Part shown: piece after piece, positions 25,480 to 33,318 of the stretch | Layout of the letters: each line of letters starts with the position of its first letter | Position numbering within the stretch: the stretch's first letter is position 1 | NCBI GenBank assembly: GCA_009785505.1 | Contig: WQWA01000004.1 | Span: 1 to 64,000, forward strand | Length of the DNA stretch: 64,000 nt | Source of the DNA: Bacteroidales bacterium | GTDB lineage: Bacteria; Bacteroidota; Bacteroidia; Bacteroidales; P3 | Direction: 5' to 3' | The notes under the pieces: generated by a model | The model's database searches: none | What the model was told of the DNA's origin: nothing | The model's input: only the letters and a program-made list of their open reading frames with translations | Made by a program: the position numbers and the translations under genes

Positions 25480-25543
25480 TTATCAACAAAAACGGAATTT
25501 ATCAACAATTTTTATACAAAAATCGACTTTTTTGCGTTATATA
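25480..25543 (+). promoter_or_regulatory. dprA upstream control region shared with the BECR-like genes
   Basis: Two TTATCAACA direct repeats (about 25480-25488 and 25499-25507, offset 19 bp) followed by a core at 25509-25543 containing TATACAAAAATCGA and ending in TGCGTTATATA. The core ends 4 nt before the dprA ATG. It is nearly identical to the cores at 3672-3706 and 63723-63758, in the same orientation relative to the gene. No TAnnTTTG box was seen. Confidence 0.65.
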
Positions 25544-25547
25544 GGGT

Positions 25548-26669
25548 ATGGAAACATTATACAACATCGGATTAACACTTTTACCCGGAATTGGCGATAA
25601 GCTCGGGAAAAATCTTATAGAATTCTGCGGAAGTGCTGAAGCCGTTTTTAAAGAAAAAAAACGCAACTTGGAGAAAATCCCTGACATCGGACGGATTACC
25701 GCACAAAAAATTGTGTCGCAAAACGTATTGAAACGTGCAGAAGAAGAGCTTTTATTCATCGAAAAACATCGCATTCAAACGTTTTTTTTCAAGGATAAAA
25801 ATTATCCGCAACGACTTTTGCATTGTCCGGATAGCCCGTTAATGCTCTACTTTAAAGGGCATGTAGATTTGAATGCCGAAAAAATTGTGAGTATCGTCGG
25901 TACCCGAAAATGTACGGATTACGGACGGCAAATGATAGCCGAACTACTCTCCGATTTGAAAACCGACAACGTTTTAGTGATTAGCGGGTTGGCGTATGGG
26001 ATTGATACGTTGGCACATCAAATTGCTTTAGAAAACCGGTTGGCAACTGTGGGTGTTTTAGGTCATGGTTTGGATCGAATCTATCCGCATCAAAATCGAA
26101 ATTTAGCCCAAAAAATGCTTGAAAACGGCGGTCTGTTGACTGATTTTTTATCCAAAACCAATCCCGATGCGGTAAATTTTCCTTCGAGAAACCGCATTAT
26201 TGCAGGGCTTTCCGATGCGACCATTGTTGTTGAAGCCGCACGACACGGCGGAGCACTCATCACGGCAGAAATTGCTAACAGTTACAGTCGTGATGTGTTT
26301 GCCGTTCCCGGACGACTGAACGATGAGCGTTCGGCAGGTTGTAATTTGCTCATCAAAACTAACCGAGCCGCATTGATTGAAAATGCACAAGACATTCGGT
26401 ATTTGCTCAACTGGGATTTGGAGAAGAAGCAAGGAGATTCCTCGACTTCGCTCGGAATGACGAGGCAAATTCAGAAAAAACTATTTATCGAACTCCCCGA
26501 TGATCAACGTGTTGTTTTTGACGCTCTTCAAAATAATCCCGAAGCCATTGTTGATGAGCTCTGTGATTTGCTGAAACTACCATTACCCAAGCTTTCTGCG
26601 ATTTTATTACAATTAGAAATTGCAGGAATTGTTGAGGTTTTACCGGGAAAACGTTGGCGGATTTTGTGA
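25548..26669 (+). CDS. dprA: DNA-processing protein DprA
   Basis: A 373-aa DprA/Smf, which loads RecA on incoming single-stranded DNA in natural transformation. The N-terminal helix-hairpin-helix region (LTLLPGIGDKLGKNLI) leads to the Rossmann-like core with SIVGTRKCTDYGRQM, VISGLAYGIDTLAHQIA and FPSRNRIIAGLS; a C-terminal winged helix begins near residue 305 and ends LPGKRWRIL. A short palindromic repeat (26431-26464) encodes KQGDSSTSLGMTRQ between core and winged helix, an insertion-tolerant linker. It converges on murB. Confidence 0.95.
   Translation: METLYNIGLTLLPGIGDKLGKNLIEFCGSAEAVFKEKKRNLEKIPDIGRITAQKIVSQNVLKRAEEELLFIEKHRIQTFFFKDKNYPQRLLHCPDSPLMLYFKGHVDLNAEKIVSIVGTRKCTDYGRQMIAELLSDLKTDNVLVISGLAYGIDTLAHQIALENRLATVGVLGHGLDRIYPHQNRNLAQKMLENGGLLTDFLSKTNPDAVNFPSRNRIIAGLSDATIVVEAARHGGALITAEIANSYSRDVFAVPGRLNDERSAGCNLLIKTNRAALIENAQDIRYLLNWDLEKKQGDSSTSLGMTRQIQKKLFIELPDDQRVVFDALQNNPEAIVDELCDLLKLPLPKLSAILLQLEIAGIVEVLPGKRWRIL
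26431..26464. repeat. Palindromic repeat in the dprA linker
   Basis: AGATTCCTCGACTTCGCTCG followed by GAATGACGAGG. Same class as the sequence at 42612-42650. Confidence 0.7.
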
Positions 26670-26670
26670 G

Positions 26671-27689
26671 TTAAAGGATATTCACCTCCGGTGTTAATTC
26701 TATGCCAAATTTTTGTTTAACGGAATCTATGATTCGACGAGCAAGGTTTAGAATCTCGACGCCTGTTGCATTTCCGTAGTTGACAAGTACTAAGGCTTGT
26801 TGTGTGTGTACACCTGCATCGCCTTCGCGAAATCCTTTCCAGCCGGCTTGTTCGATAAGCCAACCTGCTGCTAACTTCATACCGGAATCTGCTTGATATG
26901 CAACAATATCCGAAAATTGTGTTTTCAGCGATTGAAAAAATCTTGCGACACCGTGGGATTTTTGAAAAAACTTCCTGCACTACCGATTTCAGAAGTTTCC
27001 GGAAGTTTAGACTTGCGGATATTTGTGATCGCTCCGGCAATCGCTTTTGCAGATAATTCAGGTACGTTCATGTGTTTCAACTCATCGTTTACTGCTGTAT
27101 AATTTGTGTTAAATCCGAGTAATTTCGATAAACGAAATGTTACTGAGCAAATCACATATTTTCCTTTGTATTCATGCTTAAAAACGCTTTCTCGATAAGC
27201 GAATTTACAGTCTAAATTTTGAAAAATTTCTATCTGTTTTGCTTCAAGATTAAACGCTTCGAGCGAATCTAACACATTTTTAATTTCAACGCCATAAGCG
27301 CCAATATTTTGGATGGGCGATGCACCAACACTGCCCGGAATATAAGCCAAATTCTCAAGTCCGTTCCAATTTTTTTCGCAACAATGCATCACAAAATCAT
27401 CCCAAATTTCGCCGGAATAGGCTTTGATAAAAATTTCGCTTTCTGTTTCGCTAACAGTTTCAACCCCCTTAAAAACAGGCTTTATTACCAATCCATCAAA
27501 ATCTTTTGTGAACAAGATATTTGAACCTCCGCCCAAAATCAAATGAGAATTATTTCGAAAAATATCGGAAAGAACAAGCGTTTGAAGTTCTTGTACTGTC
27601 GATATTTCCACGAAATATCTAGCGTTTACATCAATGTCAAACGTGTTGTATTTTTTTAATGATATATTTTCTACAATTTTCAATGGCAA
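26671..27689 (-). CDS. murB: UDP-N-acetylenolpyruvoylglucosamine reductase MurB, with a 1-nt frameshift
   Basis: MurB reduces UDP-GlcNAc-enolpyruvate to UDP-MurNAc using FAD and NADPH. The first frame (27689 to 26915) has LGGGSNILFTKDFDG, IPGSVGASPIQNIGAYG and the catalytic Ser region GSAGSFFKNP, then stops after SQDFFNR. A second frame continues to 26671 with QSLKTQFSDIVAYQADSGMK, AGWLIEQAGWKGF and a normal C-terminus. The break lies at a run of six T (minus strand; A6 at 26935-26940); a seventh T would restore a complete ~339-aa MurB. Everything else is intact, so this is a sequencing/assembly error, a recent mutation or slippage. Three nt separate it from the upstream DUF4837 gene. Confidence 0.88.
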
Positions 27690-27692
27690 AAT

Positions 27693-28673
27693 CTAATTTT
27701 CGATTCTATCTATCGAATATATAATCGCCTCTAACTGCAACAACAAATCACGTTTTCCACGTCCCGGAGCATACACAAAGCCATCAATCATGACCATTTG
27801 ATTTCGTTCTTCATCAAAAAACACATAATTGACAAAAGGACCTCCCATAAAATCCCCAATCAATCTCCACAATCCGCGAGTTTCAATGGCAAATCGTCCA
27901 TTCAAATTTACCTCTCTGCTTATCGGAGGTACTCGGTATTCGGTAGTCATAAATGAGCCTTCAAGCGGTCCGAAAATATAACGTTGCGAAATCTCATTAC
28001 GAACACGAATGATGTCTTCTTGTGTGAAACTGCTGGCTGTGAAAGGGTAAGAGTGAACCATGATATTTTGCCCAAAATGTCTTGTTTCTCTATTGATCGA
28101 AACAAAATTCGGATTACTCGTACGAATTCTAAATTGGTCCGGAGCAATGAGCCTAAAACCGAATGTGCCTCGCAAGCGGTCTGTAATCACGAAACTTTCC
28201 GTAGCTCGAAATGTGCTGATCATGCGTGCATGCTCTCTGTTGAAGAATGCTTGCTCCATCAATTCTTGGTGTTCTCTGAATAACGCGAAAAAAGTTTCTC
28301 TATCCGGAACGTTGAACTGAAACACGACTTGATTATTTGCCCAAACATCTCGTCTGGCTGCAAATTGCCGCATATTTTCCTGAGTAAAATTAATGATGAT
28401 GATACTCCGCATGCGCTGAAACATTTCTGCTCTTTCGAATGCACTCATAGTGACATTCGACAGCGTAAACATCGGTTCGGCTTGATTTAACGACGGATTG
28501 GGTCTCATAAGAGCTGCACGTAATGTGTCGCCCAGCTCACCTTCGAAATCGCTTCTGCTGCAAACCACTAAAACTTCAAGAGTTCTACCACCCGAATTTG
28601 GTTGAACATTTCTTTCGATGCTGCATGCTGTCAGCGAAAGTGCAAGGATTAAAATTAAGAATAGCGGTCTCAT
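27693..28673 (-). CDS. DUF4837 lipoprotein
   Basis: A 326-aa lipoprotein: MRPLFLILILALSLTACS gives a clean lipobox. The body matches the Bacteroidota DUF4837 family as I recall it, with SGGRTLEVLVVCSR after the signal, a middle rich in Arg/Phe and FVYAPGRGKRDLLLQLEAI near the end. Function unknown. The start is moved from 28736 to 28673 because of the signal peptide and the promoter box at 28685-28692. Probably co-transcribed with murB. Confidence 0.8.
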   Translation of the reverse strand: MRPLFLILILALSLTACSIERNVQPNSGGRTLEVLVVCSRSDFEGELGDTLRAALMRPNPSLNQAEPMFTLSNVTMSAFERAEMFQRMRSIIIINFTQENMRQFAARRDVWANNQVVFQFNVPDRETFFALFREHQELMEQAFFNREHARMISTFRATESFVITDRLRGTFGFRLIAPDQFRIRTSNPNFVSINRETRHFGQNIMVHSYPFTASSFTQEDIIRVRNEISQRYIFGPLEGSFMTTEYRVPPISREVNLNGRFAIETRGLWRLIGDFMGGPFVNYVFFDEERNQMVMIDGFVYAPGRGKRDLLLQLEAIIYSIDRIEN

Positions 28674-28684
28674 GTTTTTTTCCG

Positions 28685-28692
28685 CAAAGATA
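28685..28692 (-). promoter_or_regulatory. Promoter -7 box of DUF4837-murB
   Basis: TATCTTTG on the minus strand, back to back with the V-ATPase promoter. Confidence 0.75.
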
Positions 28693-28701
28693 CTAAAAAA
28701 A

Positions 28702-28733
28702 TTTGACATTTTAATTTTTTTTTCGTATTTTTG
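28702..28733 (+). promoter_or_regulatory. Promoter of the V-ATPase operon
   Basis: TTTG at 28702-28705, 20-nt spacer, TATTTTTG at 28726-28733; leader of about 28 nt. Confidence 0.7.
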
Positions 28734-28765
28734 CATGGCAGGAAATCTATATACTCAACTATCAT

Positions 28766-29371
28766 ATGGAAAATAAACTTCAACAACTTACGGAAAAGCT
28801 TTACAACGAGGGGCTTTCAAAAGGTAAATTCGAAGCTGAGCACTTGGTTCAACATGCACATCATCAAGCTGAAAAAATTATCGAAGATGCCAAAAAGCAG
28901 GCTATAGAAATCATAGAAAAAGCGGAAAAATCAGCCATTGAAGCCAAACGAAACGCTGAAGCGGAAATTGATTTGGCATCGCGCCAAACTATTGCGCGTG
29001 TGAAGCAGACGGTAGAAAATTTGATTGTTGCTAAAACCATTGAAGCGCCAGTTGCAAAAGCATTCGACGATGCAGCATTTGTCAAAGATCTGATTCAAAT
29101 CGTGATTAAAAATATGCAAAAAACAGACGATTTAACGGTGATTTTGCCAGCAAACAAAGAAACAGAACTTTTGAATATGGTTCAAAACAGTATGCAAAAC
29201 GCATTCGGGCAAGGTGTAGATGTAAAATTCGAACGCAATATAAAATCAGGATTCCGCATCAGCACAGGAAATGGTGGTTATCAATTGACTTTCACGGATA
29301 CCGATTTTGCGGAACTTTTCAAAACACATATTCGTTCGAAATTGGTTGAACTTTTGTTTGGAAAACAATAG
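28766..29371 (+). CDS. ntpE: V/A-type ATPase subunit E
   Basis: A 201-aa peripheral-stalk subunit. The N-terminal half (about 1-90) is a charged heptad-like coiled coil rich in Ala/Glu/Lys (EKIIEDAKKQAIEIIEKAEK); the C-terminal half is the globular head that contacts A/B. It opens the E-DUF2764-A-B cluster typical of Bacteroidota; 2 nt precede the next gene. Confidence 0.85.
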   Translation: MENKLQQLTEKLYNEGLSKGKFEAEHLVQHAHHQAEKIIEDAKKQAIEIIEKAEKSAIEAKRNAEAEIDLASRQTIARVKQTVENLIVAKTIEAPVAKAFDDAAFVKDLIQIVIKNMQKTDDLTVILPANKETELLNMVQNSMQNAFGQGVDVKFERNIKSGFRISTGNGGYQLTFTDTDFAELFKTHIRSKLVELLFGKQ

Positions 29372-29373
29372 CC

Positions 29374-30207
29374 ATGTTTAAGCGAGAGTACTATTGTTTG
29401 GTAGCCGGATTGCCCGATTTGGTGTTTGAACAAAATGTGAAGAAATTCGACTTCAAAACTCTTGTTGAAGAAGTTTACGAGCAGACGAAAGAACAAGATC
29501 AAGAGCTTATCCGAGAACTTTTTCATCCTTACGATCATCAAAATCTTCACTATTTACTGCGGGATCGAAAAGATTTGTTCAACGATAAGGGTTTTTTCAG
29601 TTTGGATTTTCTAAAAGAACATTTAGATATTCCCGAAGAGATGCCGCAATATCTGATTGATATCGTTCGAAAATTCCGATTGGGACACGAATTGGGCGAT
29701 CAAAGCGATGATTATTACAATATGTCACACTATATTTGGTCGCGATTTTATCAAGAAGTTACAGAAAAATCAAAGAACAGGTTTATTCGTTCGTGGTTTG
29801 GGTTTGACCAAATTTTACGCAACATTCAAAGTGCTTGGATGTGTCGGAAATTAGATATACCCATGGAAGAACAACTGATTGGCTGGGACGAAACTATCAA
29901 TCATTTTGTTAAAAATAATTTGCCGGATTTTGGATTACGGCGTGAGATCTCGTTTGGAGAACAGATTTTCAATTTGCTTGATGAGGATATTGACCTTTTG
30001 GAACGTGAATTTCGTTTCGACCAAATCCGTTGGCAAATGGCAGATGAATTGACAACGTTTAATTATTTCGACATTGACAAAGTACTCGCTTTTTTAGCAA
30101 AAGCAGACATTTTAGATCGCTGGTTGAAGTTGGATAACGAACGCGGAGCCGTGCTATTCGACGGCTTTGTGAAAGCATTGGTAGAACAAAAAAATATAAA
30201 CGTATGA
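29374..30207 (+). CDS. DUF2764, V-ATPase-associated subunit
   Basis: A 277-aa protein of the DUF2764 family, found between subunits E and A in Bacteroidota V/A-ATPase operons, where it probably fills the place of subunit C/d. It opens FKREYYCLVAGLPDLVFEQ and is acidic and helical throughout. Its stop overlaps the ATG of subunit A by 4 nt, so the genes are probably translationally coupled. Confidence 0.8.
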   Translation: MFKREYYCLVAGLPDLVFEQNVKKFDFKTLVEEVYEQTKEQDQELIRELFHPYDHQNLHYLLRDRKDLFNDKGFFSLDFLKEHLDIPEEMPQYLIDIVRKFRLGHELGDQSDDYYNMSHYIWSRFYQEVTEKSKNRFIRSWFGFDQILRNIQSAWMCRKLDIPMEEQLIGWDETINHFVKNNLPDFGLRREISFGEQIFNLLDEDIDLLEREFRFDQIRWQMADELTTFNYFDIDKVLAFLAKADILDRWLKLDNERGAVLFDGFVKALVEQKNINV

Positions 30208-31961
30208 ATACAACAGGCAAAGTAACGAGTATCATTTCCAACCTTGTGGCGGTTCAAGTGGACGGTTCTGTAGCACAAAACGAGATTTGTATGATCGAAT
30301 GCGAAGGCACCAAATTGATGGCAGAGGTTATCAAAATCGTTGGAAACAAAGCCTACACACAAGTTTTTGAAAGTACACGCGGCATGAAAATCGGCAGTCA
30401 TGTTGAATTTCAAGGGCACATGCTTGAATTAACTTTAGGGCCGGGTTTGCTTTCGCGAAATTTTGATGGGTTACAAAACGATCTCGAAAAAATGGACGGT
30501 GTTTTTCTCAAACGTGGTGAATATACGCAACCATTAGATACAGAAAAAAAGTGGTATTTCAGACCGACAGCAAAAGAAGGCGACATTGTGGAAGCTGCAT
30601 CATGGCTCGGCGAAGTAAAAGAAGGTTGGCTGCCTCACCGTATCATGGTTCCGTTCAAATGCAAAGGCAATTATACACTTAAGTGGCTTGCAAAAGAAGG
30701 AGAATACACCATTAACGAGCATATCGCAACCATTGCAGATTCGGATGGAAACGAAGAGAAGCTGACTATGACCCAAAAATGGCCTGTGAAAATTGCTGTT
30801 ACAGCTTACGACAACAAACCGCGTCCGTTCAAAATTATGGAAACAGGTGTTCGTGCAATTGACACATTTAATCCAATTGCAGAAGGCGGTACAGGTTTTA
30901 TTCCGGGTCCGTTCGGCGCAGGAAAAACGGTATTGCAACATGGAATTTCCAAACAAGCTGAGGCCGATGTAATCATTATCGCTGCTTGCGGAGAGCGTGC
31001 TAACGAAGTTGTGGAAATCTTTACAGAATTTCCGCATTTGGAAGATCCTCGAAGCGGTCGTAAATTGATGGAACGTACGACAATCATTTGTAACACGTCG
31101 AATATGCCTGTTGCGGCTCGTGAAGCATCGGTCTACACCGGAATGACGATTGCGGAGTACTATCGTTCGATGGGCCTGAAAGTTTTGTTGCTGGCAGATT
31201 CTACATCACGATGGGCGCAGGCTTTGCGTGAAATGTCGAACCGTTTGGAAGAGCTTCCGGGAGCAGATGCTTTCCCGATGGATTTGCCGGCGATTATCTC
31301 GAATTACTACGCACGTGCAGGCTTCGTGTATTTGAACAACGGGCAAACCGGTTCGATTACATTTTTGGGAACGGTTTCGCCGGCAGGAGGAAACTTGAAA
31401 GAACCTGTAACGGAAGCGACTAAAAAAACCGCACGTTGTTTTTACGCCCTTGCACAGTCGCGTGCAGACAGCAAACGCTATCCGGCGATTGATCCGGTGG
31501 ATAGTTATTCGAAATATCTGGAATATCCCGAAATTGTGGAATATTTAGACAATAAAATTGAAAAAGGCTGGGTTGGAAAAGTGTATAAAGGCAAAACCAT
31601 TGTACAACGTGGAAAAGAAGTGAACGACCAAATCAACATTTTAGGAGATGACGGCGTTCCTGTGGAATTTCACGACAGATTTTGGAAGTCGGAATTGATA
31701 GATTTTGTAATTTTGCAGCAAGATGCGTTTGACAAAATTGACGCAAACTGCCCGCTTGAGCGACAAAAATTTATGTACAACAAAATTCTTGATATTTGCG
31801 ACATGACTTTCGATTTCAAGAATTTCGAGGAATGTGCCACATTCTACAAACGCATTATCAATATTTGTAAACAGATGAATTATTCGGAGTATCAAAGTGC
31901 GATGTATGATCGCTATGTGCGGGAATTGGCGGAAATTATTGAAGAAAGGAGAACAAACTAA
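30204..31961 (+). CDS. ntpA: V/A-type ATPase catalytic subunit A
   Basis: A 585-aa catalytic subunit. The P-loop GPFGAGKTVLQ lies near residue 233, with the catalytic Glu region ACGERANEV after it and LADSTSRWAQALREMS further on. The non-homologous region typical of A subunits (about 120-200) is present. Full length. Stop and next ATG overlap by one base (TAATG). Confidence 0.97.
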   Translation: MNTTGKVTSIISNLVAVQVDGSVAQNEICMIECEGTKLMAEVIKIVGNKAYTQVFESTRGMKIGSHVEFQGHMLELTLGPGLLSRNFDGLQNDLEKMDGVFLKRGEYTQPLDTEKKWYFRPTAKEGDIVEAASWLGEVKEGWLPHRIMVPFKCKGNYTLKWLAKEGEYTINEHIATIADSDGNEEKLTMTQKWPVKIAVTAYDNKPRPFKIMETGVRAIDTFNPIAEGGTGFIPGPFGAGKTVLQHGISKQAEADVIIIAACGERANEVVEIFTEFPHLEDPRSGRKLMERTTIICNTSNMPVAAREASVYTGMTIAEYYRSMGLKVLLLADSTSRWAQALREMSNRLEELPGADAFPMDLPAIISNYYARAGFVYLNNGQTGSITFLGTVSPAGGNLKEPVTEATKKTARCFYALAQSRADSKRYPAIDPVDSYSKYLEYPEIVEYLDNKIEKGWVGKVYKGKTIVQRGKEVNDQINILGDDGVPVEFHDRFWKSELIDFVILQQDAFDKIDANCPLERQKFMYNKILDICDMTFDFKNFEECATFYKRIINICKQMNYSEYQSAMYDRYVRELAEIIEERRTN

Positions 31962-33277
31962 TGAATACAAAACCCTTCCAAAAAATCTACACCAAGTTAG
32001 AAGGTGTAACCAAAGCCACCGTTACAATTAAAGCGGAAAATATCATGAATGATGAACTTGCTATGGTTGGCGACCGCTTGGCACAAGTCGTGAAAATTAA
32101 CGGCGATCAAGTCGTTTTGCAGATATTTGCAGGAACAGAAGGCATCAATACCGCTACGGAAGTAACTTTTTTGGGCGAATCGCCAACGCTGAACGTGAGC
32201 GATGACCTTTCCGGACGATTTTTCAATGCCTACGGACAACCTATCGACGGCGGACCGAAAGTTGATGGCGAAAAGCGCGAAATCGGCGGACCGTCGGTAA
32301 ATCCGTTTCGCAGACAACAACCGTCGCAGTTTATTCCCACAGGAGTTGCAGGGATTGATCTAAACAACGCTTTAGTTTCCGGACAAAAAATTCCGTTTTT
32401 TGCCGATCCGGATCAACCTTATAATGAAGTAATGGCAATGGTTGCCCTTCGTGCAAAAGTTGACCGAATTATTCTCGGCGGAATGGGAATGAGTAACGAT
32501 GACTATTTGTACTTCAAGAAAACATTCGAGAGTGCCGGTGCATTAGACAGAATCATCTGTTTTATGAATACCACCGAACAGCCTCCGGTAGAGCGTTTGC
32601 TCATTCCGGATATGGCTCTTGCAGCTGCAGAATATTTTGCGGTTGATAAAAACGAAAGTGTACTCGTTCTCCTCACGGATATGACCCTTTACGCTGATGC
32701 ATTGAGTATTGTTTCCAACCGTATGGATCAAATTCCGTCGAAAGACAGTATGCCCGGCTCGCTTTATTCCGACCTTGCAAAAATTTACGAAAAAGCCGTG
32801 CAATTGCCCGATGGCGGCTCGATTACAATTTTGTCGGTAACCACGTTGAGCGGTGGAGATATCACACACGCTATTCCTGACAACACCGGTTATATCACAG
32901 AAGGACAATTATTTCTACGTGCAGATTCTGATACAGGAAAAGTAATTATCGACCCATTCCGTTCATTGTCACGCTTGAAACAGTTGGTAATTGGAAAACA
33001 AACCCGCGAAGATCACCCGCAAGTGATGAATGCTTGTGTGCGTCTTTATGCCGATGCTGCAAACGCAAAAACTAAGTTGGAAAATGGTTTCGACCTTTCC
33101 GATTACGACAACCGCACACTCGCTTTTGCGAAAGATTACGCCGAAGATTTGCTCGCAATCGACGTAAATATCGACACAACCGAAATGCTAGATACGGCTT
33201 GGAGACTCTTTGCAAGATACTTCTCGAAAGAGGAAGTTTCGATTAAGCAAGAATTTGTGGACACATACTGGAAGTAA
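31961..33277 (+). CDS. ntpB: V/A-type ATPase regulatory subunit B
   Basis: A 438-aa non-catalytic subunit. It lacks a P-loop, as expected, and has FIPTGVAGIDLNNALVSGQK, DMTLYADALSIVSNRMDQIP and DPFRSLSRLKQLVIG. It is the last V-ATPase gene here: subunits D, I and K, which usually follow in the phylum, are absent, and the next gene has its own promoter. Confidence 0.96.
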   Translation: MNTKPFQKIYTKLEGVTKATVTIKAENIMNDELAMVGDRLAQVVKINGDQVVLQIFAGTEGINTATEVTFLGESPTLNVSDDLSGRFFNAYGQPIDGGPKVDGEKREIGGPSVNPFRRQQPSQFIPTGVAGIDLNNALVSGQKIPFFADPDQPYNEVMAMVALRAKVDRIILGGMGMSNDDYLYFKKTFESAGALDRIICFMNTTEQPPVERLLIPDMALAAAEYFAVDKNESVLVLLTDMTLYADALSIVSNRMDQIPSKDSMPGSLYSDLAKIYEKAVQLPDGGSITILSVTTLSGGDITHAIPDNTGYITEGQLFLRADSDTGKVIIDPFRSLSRLKQLVIGKQTREDHPQVMNACVRLYADAANAKTKLENGFDLSDYDNRTLAFAKDYAEDLLAIDVNIDTTEMLDTAWRLFARYFSKEEVSIKQEFVDTYWK

Positions 33278-33282
33278 TTATA

Positions 33283-33314
33283 TTTGTATAATCCATCTTT
33301 TTTTCGTACCTTTG
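33283..33314 (+). promoter_or_regulatory. Promoter of the FakA-FakB fusion
   Basis: TTTG at 33283-33286, 20-nt spacer, TACCTTTG at 33307-33314. The ATG follows after exactly 4 nt, implying a leaderless mRNA. Confidence 0.7.
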
Positions 33315-33318
33315 TACG

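Noticed and set aside
25480-25507. Replication origin marked by DnaA-like boxes upstream of dprA
   Set aside because: Only two TTATCAACA sites, a single mismatch from the DnaA box, no dnaA/dnaN nearby and the same repeats occur before unrelated genes; regulatory repeats fit better.
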